This document shows positions 10,041-22,829 of a DNA stretch of 64,000 nucleotides, one piece after another. Each line of letters opens with the position of its first letter. Position 1 is the stretch's first letter. The DNA is from Bombyx mori (Eukaryota; Arthropoda; Insecta; Lepidoptera; Bombycidae): the NCBI RefSeq assembly GCF_030269925.1, contig NC_085124.1, positions 7,378,001 to 7,442,000 of the forward strand, in the 5' to 3' direction. Below the pieces are notes generated by a model. It was given only the letters and a program-made list of their open reading frames with translations. It did no database searches and was not told the DNA's origin. Position numbers and translations under genes: made by a program.

Positions 10041-10976
10041 TTGATTTCAACACTAAATTAATCCGAATTCTAAAATTGGCCGTTTGGCTGTAAATTTATT
10101 TCTGATTTCAGATAATAACGAAGTAGAAAAAGTAGTTCATTAGTAATGTGCTTGGTTCTTAGAAGATTGTATTTATTTCTGATTTTGAACATTTAAGTAA
10201 CTTAACGACTTCATTTAACCTCGTTTAAAATCACTTCACCTCGATCATTTCTAATTCAAAGACGGTCAAACTTCTTAAAAATAAACATGCGATTAAATTC
10301 AACTTTTCGAGAAAAATTTCTAATTTTCTCCTATATGAAATGTCTACTCAAACAAGAAACTTAGTGGCCTTTAGCGATAGATAACGCTACAAATTGGATA
10401 AGCCGTGTCATTACCAATACTGGCGTTGTGCCAGAAACACGCTGCCATAATTTAGATTGTTTCGTGTATCATTTCAGCATCAAAAGCTATAAAATTTTAC
10501 GGTTATGGAGCACCATATGCAGTGCCTATGCCTCTTGCTTTGCTACCAAAATATTGGTGTGTACAAAATGTGATTGTACTCGATCAATGTACAACAAGAT
10601 ACAAGCGGATTCGGTATATGGAGATTGTTGAGGAAATATCTTCATTTCTCGCTCAAATAGAATATGTTATGGAAATGCTCAAGATTTTTTGCAGTTTTCC
10701 TTTCGATCATTCTCGAGACGACTGGAATTTCTTTTCAAATTGTGAATGTAGTTACAAAAATATTAACTTAGAGCTCTAGATACATATGTATACATATATT
10801 CTCAGTTCTCTTTTTTCTGAAGATTTGTTTTTTAATAAAGTTTTTACTCTCAATGATAATACTATATTTTTTCGCTCGGTTACCGTACCGATAAAAAAAA
10901 CTGACTCTACGTCGATTCCTTTTTAAGAAAGTAAAATATATTTTTTAATTTCGAAGAGTCAAATCTATTAATACGT
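10041..10976. other. AT-rich DNA without a recognised gene
   Basis: Two overlapping 67- and 85-codon frames at 10428-10779 show no domain and no biased composition; I do not treat them as genes. Confidence 0.55.
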
Positions 10977-11392
10977 ATATATTAATACGTGAAGCAAAAA
11001 CTTTGTATCCCTTTTTACGAAAATTGTGCGGACGGAGGAGTACGAAATTTTCCACATTTATAGAGAATATAGAGAAGAAGTGCACAGTGCTAATATTTTT
11101 TTAAATAATGCGTAAAAGATACATTAAATCAATAAAGAAAACATTACACACACTACATACCATGTATTTGACGCACACACGCATGCATACTATTCATTGT
11201 CAAACTTTTGTTCTCGACGTCTATTGTCAAATTGAGAATAGATTAAATATTGTTTTTTTTTTGTTAATATTTTTTATAGTGTAGTCTTGGCGAGATTTGT
11301 GATTATAGAAGTATAAAATACAATCATAATAGTGTACAAACTTACAATTCCAAATAATTATAGTCAAATTTCGACTACTGCGGTACCTCTAG
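10977..11392 (+). mobile_element. Helitron-like non-autonomous element (copy 2)
   Basis: Opposite orientation to copy 1 and similar along its whole length: ATTAATACGTGAAGCAAAAA at the left, CGGTACCTCTAG|T at the right. It carries a T-rich expansion near 11250 relative to the others. Confidence 0.6.
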
Positions 11393-12449
11393 TATTGCTT
11401 AAATTTACTTTTGGTTTCGTTACTTTTCTTAACAGCAACAGTTTCAAAACATATTTATTTAAGTTTAACCTACCATTAAAAGAACAACACAACTAAATTT
11501 GTTTGCGTCCACTTAAATAAGAAAATCGAGTAGGTACGCACGTCAAACATATTACTTTCAAATTTGAAAATTTTGAACGAGTTTCATGTTTATTTATGAA
11601 CAAAGCTTTTGACCAGTAGGGATATGTTATGGATTTATAGTGAGAAACTTAAATCAATATTATTGTGGGTCAGCCTTCTTACCGCGGTTGCTTTGAAACA
11701 GGGCCCCAATCAGTTGTGGTTTATTTTCAGATATAGCATCATCAACGTTTGCCTTTTCGGTTACTATTTCTCTTTTGGCCAATTCAACTATCGCAATGTA
11801 TTCTGTAACTAACACCTATTTCATTATTTAATCAATATAACTATTGAAACCGCTACTCACTACTTAAATAATAACTGACTAAAGTAAATTATTCCTCGAT
11901 ACCAAAGCCAACGATCCAACATCAATTGGCCCTACAAATCACTCTGAGATCTCCACTTCCTAATGCAACAAGACTATTAATGAATCATGATAATTTTATT
12001 CAATCATAAAATCTAGTGAGAATGATCTGAACAATCTCATCATCCAAATACGCACCATTACACAGGTAATAACAGAACTATTCGTGGACTCGTAACTTCA
12101 ACACAGTAGAGCAAGACAAATATTGGATCAAACAAAGTTTCTTGGTAGTGAAGACGGCTCGAGCCCAATGTTAATTAATTATTAACTCAAGGCCATAATA
12201 TTTACTTTTCGAATATGATTACAAAGGCACTCATTTAGATGTGATTCATTAGCACACTATAGTTTTAATTGCAGATAGACGAGCCTGTAGCGCCTAATGG
12301 CGAGAGGCTATTGAAAAAGAGCCAAGTAAGAACTTGATTTTAAACCTCTGTTGAACAAGAACATGTCATTACACAACAATACTAGCATGATAATGATGAC
12401 TAATCTTTATGATTTTGTATTGGCTGAAGGGTATTTATAATCTGCATGG
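11393..12449. other. AT-rich DNA with one diverged SINE-like trace
   Basis: A weak match to the SINE-like tail lies at about 12270-12325 (AGACGAGCCTG, CTAATGGCGAGAGG). Otherwise nothing recognisable. Confidence 0.5.
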
Positions 12450-12605
12450 ATAAGTCCATCATCCTACGTATTTCTGTCGCGAAGCCATCATGCGTTTTGG
12501 TTTGAAGAGTTAAACAGCCATCGTGCAATACAATTGATACTCCGACCTCATGTCTCAAGGTGGATCACAAAGTTCGTGTTTTAATATATATGGGGTCTGC
12601 TAATA
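12450..12605 (+). repeat. Degenerate Bm1-type SINE
   Basis: Ordered remnants of the SINE body: CCTACGTATTTCTGTCGCGA, ATGCGTTTTGGTTTGAAG, ATGTCTCAAGGTGGAT and ATGGGGTCTGCTAATAAC. Heavily diverged and lacking a clear poly-A. Confidence 0.5.
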
Positions 12606-13751
12606 ACTAGGTAAGAAACAAACTTAACGTATTCATTCACACATGTCGTCATTTGATTATGTGTTTATAAATACGCAAAAAACAAGTGCAAACTTACTGA
12701 TTACTTATAACCTACATAAAGCTTATATGTTGTACGACAGTGACTTGCTTAAAAACATATAAAACGAGTAACGCGCGTACTCTTGTGAATAATTTACAAC
12801 TTTACTAAAAACCGTCCAAACTCAAAATTGTTTGGCTCGCTTCATACATAGAACGCATTTGTCGCCGCTAAAGATGTGATGCTTTAACTCTAAAACTCCG
12901 GCATCCACAGTTGAGTGCATAATAAAACATGGTAGGTTGCTTTCATTAGCCCCGTTCTCCTATATAAAAGTAAGTTAAGCGTATACGCCGACTTCAAAAC
13001 GTAACCTTACTTTTATAGCGGTTATAAAATTTGAAATTTCGCTACTCGAGGCTGTTAAACTCTCGTCTGCACCTTTGTTTACAGCCGGTAGCGGCCCTCA
13101 ATATTATTCACTTACATTTACGTATCACGTGAAATATAAGTTTATTAAGAAAACAACGCATCTGTTGTAATTGAATTTGACTGTATATGACTTACACGAG
13201 ACTGTATGTGACTTTCACGAGACTTTGAAGGGCAAGTAAAAATGGTTTGTTCATATCATTCAGTGTATGAACATTTTTTTATTTAGTTTATTTTGTTTAT
13301 CTAGTTATTTCTTAAGCTTAATGCACAAGACTATGATGAACTTAATGCCTAAGGCATTCTCTACAATCCAACCAACGGGTGGTGTAGAAAGTGTAGTGGT
13401 AGGTGCATTGCATAATAAAATTGGAAAAATAATTACAATTAATACAGAGATAACTCTTATTTGAAGAATCTTCTAGTAATTTCACAAATGAATTGCCAGT
13501 GCCAGTGTATTATTTACTGTAACTTTTAATTCAAGTGTTGACTTGTGGTGAATATTGTTTCGCTGTTTGATAAAACAACGCATGTTTTATATTGGAATTA
13601 GTAATCTCACTTTTCTTATTTTGTATCGAACCTTATATTTTATTCTAAACCAATACTTAGTAACGCAGGCTTAGACACAAAGTATAGTGATAACCAAAGT
13701 GAGCTTCATGCGAAATAAGTGATGTTTAATTTATAAAATATTAGAAAAGCC
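12606..13751. other. AT-rich DNA without a recognised gene
   Basis: No domain-bearing ORF. A 65-codon frame at 13267-13464 has nothing to support it. Confidence 0.55.
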
Positions 13752-13935
13752 AATCCCTCTTCCATTATAAAGCTGAAGAGTTTGTTTGTTTCAACGCGCT
13801 AATCTCAGGAACTACTGGTCCGATTTGAAAAATTCTTTCAGTGTTAGATAACCCAATTATTGAGAAAGTCTATAGGCTAACGTCACGCTAAGAGCAATAC
13901 AAGTGGAGCACCAATAAAGAATGTTTCAAAATAGG
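13752..13935 (+). mobile_element. Helitron 5'-end relic
   Basis: Carries ATTATAAAGCTGAAGAG, GTTTGTTTGTTTC, CTCAGGAACTACTGGTCC and a GATTTGAAAAATTCTTTCAG block, the usual start of a lepidopteran Helitron family. The initial TC motif is degraded and no CTAG end is clear, so the right boundary is approximate. Confidence 0.55.
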
Positions 13936-14764
13936 AGTTTAAATAGTGAAAATATTTTTGAATTATTTTAGAATTAAAAATATCTTCTTAAGTATTTTTA
14001 TCTAAAAATAATAGCTTAAAGGTCTCAAGAAAAATACTAAGAAATCACACCCACAGTACATGTAATAATGATTAAAACCAAAAATATGCGAATTTGTATC
14101 TCTCATGTCGGTAATTATATTACGCGATTATCACTGGAATCATTTTATTATATTATTATTGACTAGACTTGTTATGTTTCGTTATTAAAGTAAATTTCTA
14201 ATTTTATTTCTATTTTGTTTTATTTTCCTAACTTGTTGAACTAGAAATGTTTTCTACTTATTGCTCTATGAAGATATACCTAATCTCTAATTCAATTGAT
14301 AACTTCTGTAAACACTCTTTGTACGTAGACATATGCCATAAATTATTAATATCACATACTGTTGTGAAAACATTTCACATTAGACCAATAGACGAGGGTA
14401 GTCCCAATATTCCTGCACGATAGGCAACGGTTTTATTGGCATAGTGTAGTCCACAAATACGGCAATATTTCATAATCTAATACCATAGACGTACGAACTA
14501 ATATCTCTTTAACATTTGAGCTATAAAAAAACTTTGACAGCGTATCTTGAGTTATTGGCGAGACGAATACAAAAGTTTTCCATCGCTAAGCAACAACGCC
14601 GGAAAAAGTTTTGTTACAGTTACAGTTACAGTAAACGTATAAGGATGATTTACAAGACTTGTAAAAAAGTTGATAACATGTAATATTATAAATACATAGC
14701 TCCAACATGATTTATGACAAAAAATTTGGTAGGTGTTTTTGGCACACAACATTTATTTATTTAT
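13936..14764. other. AT-rich DNA without a recognised gene
   Basis: Nothing named. A short GTTACA triple repeat lies near 14616-14633. Confidence 0.55.
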
Positions 14765-14953
14765 TTTTTATTGCCTAGATATGTGAACGAGCTCACAGCC
14801 CACCTGGTGTTAAGTGGTTACTGGAACCCATAGACATCTACAACATAAATGCGCCACACACCTTGAGATATAAGTTCTAAGGTCTCAGTATAGTTACAAC
14901 GGCTGCCCCACCCTTCAAACCGAAACGCATTACTGCTTCACGGCAGAAATAGG
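14765..14953 (-). repeat. Bm1-type SINE, 5'-truncated
   Basis: On plus it reads TTTTTTATTGCC, CGAGCTCACAGCCCACCTGG and CTTGAGATATAAGTTCTAAG, and stops after ACGGCAGAAATAGG. That is the inverse of the SINE tail with its A-rich end at left. The head and central part are missing. Confidence 0.8.
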
Positions 14954-15609
14954 TGCTTGCTATGAAATGCTCGTTTTTGAAACAATTACAAAAAATGCAA
15001 ACGTTGTTTTTATTATTATTTGAAATTATTTACAAAAAAATCTTTATATGCTTATCTAATCCAATAAATAGAAAGAAGCACATGCAGCTAGTCAAATTAA
15101 CAGTGGTCTGCAATTGTAAAATAAAATGTATTAATAACTTTTTATTAATAAATGACAAAACAATCCACAAAAACTTTCGATACATTTAACAAACAAAACT
15201 CACCAAAAACATCTCACAGATCTCGCACATTAAGATCACAAAAGCCATACACACTGCCATCACGAAGAAAACTCATCAAAGAAGAAAGAACAGGAGATCA
15301 ACGGAAGGGATGTAAGTACCTTTTTGCCAGAAGTATGGGACGAGGTATTCATAAAAATCCAAAAATAAAATCGAAATGAAAACAGTAATATAACATTAGA
15401 CTAAATGTATTTGAATAAACTAAATAAACCAATATTATTTATTTTATCATCACGAACAACTTTCAAATAATTTATAGTGAACACAATTATGTATGTGCAC
15501 CAGATGATGTTAATACAATAACTCGTTGGATGATACATACGTTTGGAACTTTTGATTACGACGGCCATTTCTATGTCATAATAAGCTCGCTATCTAACAT
15601 GAGCAAGCT
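14954..15609. other. AT-rich DNA without a recognised gene
   Basis: Two short frames (14953-15379) are lysine- and arginine-rich low-complexity translations of A-rich DNA. No support as genes. Confidence 0.5.
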
Positions 15610-15621
15610 AAAACTTCACAT

Positions 15622-15806
15622 TTTTTTTTTCTAGCCGGTCGCCGAACCTCCTACGAGGTCCCTGCGCCTAGGGGACGCGCGGGTATGTGGGACTTCACGA
15701 TCTGCAAGGCGTTGGGAGCAGACCGCGGGCCCAAGGAATGTTAGGGCCATACTGCACTAAATGACTCCCCTGCACTTTTAAACCCGGTCAGAGTAGGGGG
15801 ATAAAA
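15622..15806 (-). mobile_element. R1-like LINE 3' end, strongly 5'-truncated
   Basis: A 185-bp fragment with its poly-A tail seen as T at 15622-15630, flanked by an exact 12-bp target duplication, AAAACTTCACAT (15610-15621 and 15807-15818). Its sequence matches the 3' UTR of the larger copy at 40199-41042 (TACGAGGTCC, GATCTGCAAGG, GAAGCAGACCGCGGGCC-like block). Confidence 0.8.
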
Positions 15807-16028
15807 AAAACTTCACATACATCAACTTATACAGACACATGATGTTGGCGTAGTTCTATAACTTGGTATAGGTATGTGTTTACCCATCCGTGGCTGCGAA
15901 GGGCAGTCTGCTGCATCAGCGTTGCGGTTAACCGACGCGAGACGGACGCGACGTCACGTCAATGAAATTTGTGACGCGCTTAAACAGAAAGCGACGGCGA
16001 TCATACTCTTCCAATCTCAACACAAGCA

Positions 16029-16450
16029 TCTTCTATATATATTAATACGTGAAGCAAAAACTTTGTATCCCTTTTTACGAAAATTGCGCGGACGGAGGAG
16101 TATGAAATTTTCCACACTTATAAAGAATATAGAGAAGAAGCGCACAATTCACAATGCTAATATTTTTTTTAAATAATGCATAAAAGATACATTAAATCAA
16201 TAAAGAAAACATTACACACACTACATACCATCCATGTATTTGACGCACACACGCATGCATACTATTTATTGTCAAACTTTTGTTCTTGACGTCTGTGGTC
16301 AAATAGATTAAATATTGTTTGTCTTTGTTAATATTTTTTATAGTGTAGTCTTGGCGAAATTCTGATCATAGAAGTATAAAATACTATCATTATAGTGTAC
16401 AAACTTACAATTCCAATTAATTATAGTCGAATTTCAACTACTGCGCTATC
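16029..16450 (+). mobile_element. Helitron-like non-autonomous element (copy 3)
   Basis: Starts A|TC at 16029 and continues into TATATATATTAATACGTG and the shared core. The right end reads ACTACTGCGCTATCTGC, so the terminal CTAG is mutated or lost. Confidence 0.55.
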
Positions 16451-18420
16451 TGCTCGCGTGATTTGATCAAGATTTTATTTGACGATCACCTTTTGAAAAG
16501 TACATATCGACGGAAGAAAGCGGAAATGTAATTTGTAAACCTCAACTTTACACCAGCCTTAAATATAATATAATATAATATGGTAAAAAGCAAGTTACGA
16601 CGTTTCTGCTTTTTCTATCGATATGTATCTACGTACCTACGTATCATGTATCTATGTACATACTATATATACCACAATGGGATAATTAGTTAAAAAAATT
16701 GAAATAATTCCCTTTAATCGAAAGAAAAAATACTTTGAAACATTTCGATTGAAAGAACATGAAAATAAACTAGCCAATACACTTTTTTGTTCGCATTTTA
16801 ACACGCTTAAGCTTATATCTTTGACAAAACTACCCGAACACGAGTACGAAATCATACAGCACAATGTATCACCAGATTAATGTGTGCACCCGTGATATAC
16901 GATGTGGTGTAATGCCTACTTTGCCTCTCTCAGCACACCTACATATCTCCATACGCATTCGGGAGCAAATTATTAATTTACGAGACAGACAAACATCTAC
17001 ATTTTAAGTTAATTTATAAAGACGTAGATCTATTATTTTATGTCAAGACGTTGAAAATTCCCTTTTGGCTACTTTTGAAATTGGATAAAAGAAATAAAAA
17101 TTCAATTTGCAAATAGCGGTGAAGGTTTAATTTTAAAAGACATCCCCAACAACGTTATTCGTATTACATCTAGCTGACTCGATAATTGCTGGTGATAATT
17201 GGATTTCCGCTCATAAAAATGTAAAAACGCGCTCTCTGTCTGCCTCGCCCTTTATTGCCGGCTTTTCAGGGGTAGTTGCTTATTTATATGCAAATGCGGC
17301 GCAGTAGAAATGCCACGCACGGCTAAGGTTGTGCACCTGTTCAATTATAAGAACAACATTATTTGCCTTATATGCATTTTCACGGAATTTTCTGCTTGAA
17401 AAATGTGCTAAATCTTGCTGTGTTTAAGCGTTATTCTTTGTGAAGCTTGTGCTCACGCTAACATGTGCTAGATTAAAATTTATAATTATAAAATGTTAAA
17501 AAAAATTATGTATGCGTCAGATAAAATAATATGCCGTGACTTTCATCGACATAGAGCCTAGTCGCTGGGGCTATAACTTGAAATTTGGACAGTTGACGCC
17601 TTTCATATCGTAAAGATACAGATACTAACCAAGGATTACAATTCAAAATGTGGTAATAACACTTTATTATAATTAAGAAAATCATTCATAATCATAGAAG
17701 TGTAAACGATCTCTAAAATCTTGTCCAAATACTTACTTCCTGACAAGGTTTACAAATAGTAGCGGTAATAGCTTCACGCCATTATCCTTAGTGCCATTTG
17801 TGTTTGGTGATGTTTCCCCTGTATCTCCCCAAGCATTAGTATTCATGGAAGTCACTCGATCGAGAAAAGAATTTTCGCGACCTAGTCCGATCTTGACGAG
17901 GGACCATGCTGAGTGGTCGCCATTTCCTTTTGCCCTTTATTTTTTCTCCAACAACTTAATGGAGTCGTAAAGAATGACCTGGTATTTCATTATAATGTAT
18001 TAACTTCATCCGGAATGAGAGGGCCAATTACGTGACGCCACATTTTGAGGTCGTTGGGGTTTGTTTTATGGCTATACAAAAATCCTAATTACACATATTA
18101 ATTTCTTTTGTTTAGCATAAACATAAACGGAACAATTTAACGACTTCAAGTAATCATTTTTGCTGTGTTAAGTATGTTTAAGGGTAACAAATATGAGACT
18201 AAAACACAGACACCTCAAATATAAGATGTTCTCCAAAATATGTTGTCTCCGATCGGTAGTCTCCGAACCGCGACTTTATAATACCTACTGCAATTAGGGT
18301 CATTAGGCTCTTAAGCCACTGAACGTAGAATTAGAAATATTTTTTTCGGAGTTTTACTTACGAAATTTTAATTTTTATTAATGTCGTTACACGCTGTAAA
18401 GATGACTTGAATATATTTAT
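16451..18420. other. AT-rich DNA without a recognised gene
   Basis: No ORF with a domain and no named repeat. A TATAA-type dinucleotide-rich patch lies near 16563-16580. Confidence 0.55.
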
Positions 18421-18423
18421 ACA

Positions 18424-18862
18424 TTTTTTTATTGCTTACATGGGTGGATGAGCTCACAGCCCACCCGGTGTTAAGTGGTTACTGGAGCCCATAGACATCT
18501 ACAACGTAAATGCGCCATCCACCTTGAGATATAAGTTCTAAGGTCTCAATATATTTACAACGGCTACCCCGCCCTTAAAACCGAAACGCATTACTACTTC
18601 ACGGCAGAAATAGGCAGAGTGGTGGTATCTACCCATGCGGACTCACAAGAGGTCCTACCACCAGTAATTACGCAAATTATAATTTTGCGGGTTCGATTTT
18701 TATTACACGATGTTATTCCTTCACCGTGGAAGTCAATCGTGAACATTTGTTAAGTATGTATTTAATTAGAAAAACTGGTACTCGCCTGCGGGATTCGAAC
18801 ACCGGTGCATCGCTCAACACGAATGCACCGGACGTCTTATCCTTTAGGCCACGACGATTTCA
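18424..18862 (-). repeat. Bm1-type SINE, full length
   Basis: About 440 bp from the T-rich end at 18424 to the tRNA-like head at about 18780-18862. The head has a B-box (inverse GGGATTCGAAC near 18790) and an A-box region (inverse TGGCCTAAAGG near 18841-18851). These are internal RNA polymerase III promoter elements. It mobilises only with LINE enzymes in trans. Confidence 0.85.
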
Positions 18863-19365
18863 TTTTTTTTACAATCAAGGCAAAGCCCTCGTCACCCTTT
18901 AAGTGTGATGTTTCAGATCGCAAAACCAAGCATATTCTTTGAAGAAAGCGACGTCTTTGCAATAAAGTAAAGTGAAGATTATCACGAACATTGAATGGTA
19001 GTAATGACACAGATTATAATATTACGATTTGATCAAAGTTGCATCTCCTTCATTCACAACTGACAACCAACTTTAATGAAACCAGTGAAAATGTCTCTTA
19101 CTTACACACCCTTCTCACGTTTTCATGTATTTACCGAACAATGAGATTTGCTTTAGATAAATTTTTGAGTTGGATGCTGCGAAAACTGAATAGATGTCCT
19201 GCTTTGTTATTCTATGTGGCTCCATTTATTTTTATGGAGTTTTGTGTATATTGTTTTGTTTTAGGAAGGCTGGTTAATATTGTTTTGAACGCAAGGCTCA
19301 CTTCTTAGATTTTAGTTTACAAAACAAAAAGGAGGACAGTTCTCACGGTCTCTCCCGTAAACACT
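18863..19365. other. AT-rich DNA without a recognised gene
   Basis: An 89-codon frame at 19039-19308 has hydrophobic runs but no start context, domain or copy to support it. Confidence 0.5.
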
Positions 19366-19415
19366 TAACACCAGGTGGGCTGTGAGCTCGTCCACCACGC
19401 AAAGCAATAAAAAAA
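19366..19415 (+). repeat. Bm1-type SINE, 3' tail only
   Basis: About 50 bp: CACTTAACACCAGGTGGGCT, GTGAGCTCGTCCACC and AAGCAATAAAAAAA. Confidence 0.7.
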
Positions 19416-19830
19416 CAACTCCAAGCCTGTTTTTTTTTAAATATGTTTTGAAATACGATATTATCAAGAGTATACTTAGTTAAAGCTCGCTTTTCAAATA
19501 GAAGAGCCCAAGAACCCCAACCATTTCAAGATAGCGTTGAATTTTTATATTCAATAATTTTACGGTTCGTAAGGCACAAAGTAAGCCGTAACAAGTACGA
19601 TAACTTACACTTTAACAGAGAGTGGTCTTAGAAGCGCTTATAACGCAACTGAATGCACTGCGGACCGCTTTTCCAGAGAATAAACTACTCGGGAAATAAC
19701 AGGATTTATCAAAGAAGCTTCGCTGGCATTTTTACGACAGGTATGAACTGTTAACTAGTTGAGGAATAATATAACTAGCAAAGTTCACACAAATATAACA
19801 CTCTTTTTTCTTTAAATATATATTTTTTAA

Positions 19831-20071
19831 CTAGCTGACCCCGCAGACTTCATAGTGCCTCAATCGATAAATAAAAGACACATCAAGGGGACACATCAAA
19901 GGAAAAACAAAATTGTTTTATTTTTATATAATTCCGAGCTTTTTTATATTTTCTCACCTTTTAAACCTTCCCTGGACTTCCACGAATAATTCAAGAATTA
20001 GCCAAATCGGTCCAGACGTTCTCGCGTTTTAGCGAGACTAACGAACAGCAATTCATTTTTACATATAGAGA
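19831..20071 (-). mobile_element. Non-autonomous Helitron, 241 bp
   Basis: On the minus strand it begins A|TC with TCTCTATATGTAAAAATG, contains CGAGAACGTCTGGACCG and ATTTGGC, and ends GGGGTCAGCTAG|T. This is a common lepidopteran Helitron layout. Confidence 0.7.
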
Positions 20072-20707
20072 TAAGAGTACCCGGAGTGTTACTGGTACCC
20101 CAAACCACCCTATGTTAAATCAGTATGTCGGAGACGGTCATTAATATTTGGTAGCTAAGCGAAACGCAGCACGATTCCCGAGATATGGCAGCACGATTGC
20201 GGTATCGTCGGAACTCGACTAACTTCATGCTACGACAGAGCCTAGCCGATGGAGGCGCGTAGACGCCATCACAGTTTCCAACCAGCCTTCTTGAAGAGCG
20301 GTGCCTTCGTCCTAAGAACTGTCATTCGTTTTCGTTTGCTAACGTCAAGAAAAGATTTCTAAATTGTTCTAAGACAACAAACGTGATTGGTGTACTTAAT
20401 ATTTCTCTTAGCTCGATCACCCTATTCGCTTCTGCGATGTCTGATGATGGTTTTAATAATTGTGGCTTCTCCGACAAGTAAATTATTATGGTCTAACTAC
20501 GTTCGAAAAACAAACGACACTGTGTATTAAGGATTGCGAATTTTATGAACAAATACCATTGACATATTGATGGAAGTGCTAGTTAAAACCGAAAACATCT
20601 ATGCTGAATCACGAATTCTGTTAACAACTGACCATATAAAATAATAAATGGAAAGGAAACTCTTGTTTGACTACCGCTATATGTATAAAGTAATATTACA
20701 TTTATAC
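20072..20707. other. Unique-looking DNA without a recognised gene
   Basis: The first 230 bp are less AT-rich than the surround. No domain-bearing frame seen. Confidence 0.5.
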
Positions 20708-20715
20708 AATATATG

Positions 20716-20960
20716 CAATGGCGGATCAAGGGGGGGGGGGGTCATGGGGGTCACGACCACCCCCTGAGCTGGTTCCAGGACTTAGGTGGATCACTAATTG
20801 AATATAATGATTTTATTTATATATTTTGTAACCATACAGATTTTATGTAACTATAATAATATAATATAATAACTTTGTATAATGGCAAACGTCTGGGAAC
20901 GAACGCATCTAAATTTGACTATGTGACCCCCTCCTGGCGCCAAAGCTGGATCCGCCCTTG
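20716..20960. mobile_element. hAT-type MITE, 245 bp
   Basis: Terminal inverted repeats CAATGGCGGATCAAGG (left) and, read inward from the right, CAAGGGCGGATCCAGC. The exact 8-bp target duplication AATATATG lies at 20708-20715 and 20961-20968. A 12-G run sits near the left end and CCCCC blocks near both ends. The interior is AT-rich and non-coding, so a transposase must act in trans. Confidence 0.85.
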
Positions 20961-20968
20961 AATATATG

Positions 20969-21564
20969 TACATAAAATATTATGTATATTGTATAAATGA
21001 ACACTCACGAATCTGTGAAAACTTTGAAGTCTAATATTGTATATTCTCCAAGCGGAGAAACACGTTCTTGTAGAAAGAAGCAAAATATGTATTTCAAAAT
21101 GCGATGCTGTTGATATTTTTAAACTACGAAATCCTTGGCACGCGCTAGCACCAGGATTACACATTCAAATAACACACGCTAGTCACTCGACGTACTACGT
21201 TTTCCATTAATGACACAAGAGACTATGGAACTATGAATTGCGTCATTATGGCACACACAGAGTTTTGAGGTACATCGTGCACAGTGACATTTGTGTTGCG
21301 AGCTGGAAATGCACTTAAGTAAACTGGGATTTAGCCCAATTTCAAAGCTTACGCTTCTAAAGGTTTACTTGGTTCTGCATTGTTATTGTAGCGTGTATAG
21401 TATAAACTCTACGAAATTAATGGCACTTTAGTTTACAAAGTAGTATGATATCTATAGTGTTGTATGTAGTCTCAGCTACTTGAAGAGAAATTGCGCGTTT
21501 TAGATCCAACCATTATTTTCTCTTGAAGGTATTTTATATAGATCTAGTTTTATTTTATATATAA
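20969..21564. other. AT-rich DNA without a recognised gene
   Basis: No domain-bearing ORF or named repeat. Confidence 0.55.
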
Positions 21565-21860
21565 CTAGATGATGACCGTTTTTTTTTTGATAACGCCATA
21601 TTGTTGTCTTTCAAGCGGTTAGTTGCCCTCAATTAAGAAAAATAGTATTATTGTTCGCCAATAGATGTCGGGAAGAATTGATTATTGAAAACACGAATAA
21701 AACAACATTTTCTGAAAATAAATCGTAGCTAGATCGATTTATCGCCCCCGAAATCCCCTGTATACTAAATTTTATGAAAATCGTTGGAGCCGTTTCCGAG
21801 ATTCAGATTATATACATATATATTAATATACAAGAATTGCTCGTTTAAAGGTATATAATA
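21565..21860 (-). mobile_element. Helitron-like non-autonomous element
   Basis: Minus strand ends in GGTCATCATCTAG|T at 21565. The body has the AAACGAGCAATTCTTGTATA, CTCGGAAACGGCTCC and GGGCGATAAATCGATCTAGC blocks I associate with a lepidopteran Helitron family. The 5' end is diffuse. Confidence 0.5.
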
Positions 21861-22594
21861 TTATTTACGTGTACATTCACGTACACACTTAAAGTAGAAT
21901 ATGTTTAACAATGTACAATTTAATTTATAAGCCCAACTGATTACCTTAGAAATAAAAGGGCCGTATTTCACAAGAAAACTACTACAGTTGTCTCAAAGCA
22001 GCTTCGTTCCAATTTGAAACAAGAAAATAAAGTCATAGTTTATGTCTTTATACAAACTTTAATTCCGAGCGAGGCACGCTATTGGAAAAGAATGAAACTT
22101 TGTTATTGATTGTTGTTTTGTGTTCAGCGACTGCAACCTACAGCTGTAAGCGTGCCAAAGTGTATTATCAGCAATATGACGAAAAAGTAATATGAACGGT
22201 ATGTACACAATCAATAGGTCCATATAAAATTGAACATTTTATTTATGCGCCATCTTGTAAGGTAGATCATTTATCCTCAGGGCTATTTGAATGCTTTTCT
22301 TAAACCGCTTTTGCAGGTTTTTCCACACTGCTATCTTTCTTCTGGATCATCAACTATAGTAAGTCATGTAGTAAATTTATTACCAGTATACTATAGTATT
22401 TTTCACTATATATAACCCGTACTGGCAGGTATTACCACCCTGTCTATCTCTTCTGCGAATAACGCTCGCGTTTGACTATGGTAAATATTCTATAAATATA
22501 ACATTCACGGTATTATCTATGAGCTTCGGTAAATATTTGGTGGATCAGCATGTTGTCCATATGCGGCAGTAAAATAAGAAGAAAAACGGGTCTA
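21861..22594. other. AT-rich DNA with a weak SINE trace
   Basis: A degenerate piece of the SINE body lies near 22418-22490 (CGTACTGGCAGGTATTACCA, CCCTGTCTATCTCTTC). No gene seen. Confidence 0.45.
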
Positions 22595-22604
22595 CGTGCA
22601 CCCT

Positions 22605-22829
22605 CATTCTCGCTCACGACTCGGTCGTGCGCGGACGTGCTTTCCGATCCGTGGCCCGCTTGCGAGCTGCGTCTCTGAACTCACAGCTGTGCTCGACAGT
22701 TTAGTGACCGTGAATACATTCTCGTTTACGACTCGGTTGTGTGTGAACGTGCCTTCCAATCCGTTGGTCGCTTGCGACCTACGCATCGGAATACACATTT
22801 GTGCGTGATAGTGTTGTGACCGTGAATAC
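22605..22829 (+). repeat. Two tandem 112-bp promoter-like monomers at the LINE 5' end
   Basis: Unit 1 (22605-22716) and unit 2 (22717-22829) share CATTCTCG, ACGACTCGGT, a GTGACCGTGAATAC-type end, and CCGATCCGTGGCCCGCTTGCG versus its close variant. The first base of unit 1 is exactly the first base of the element, right after the target duplication. This resembles mouse L1 monomer promoters; promoter activity is inferred. Downstream, two stem-loop units starting GTCTTTTTCAAG lie at about 22846 and 22931. Confidence 0.7.

Noticed and set aside
15610..15818. Telomere-specific TRAS/SART-type insertion
   Set aside because: No TTAGG repeats at either R1-like copy; the target duplications are in ordinary AT-rich DNA or a SINE.
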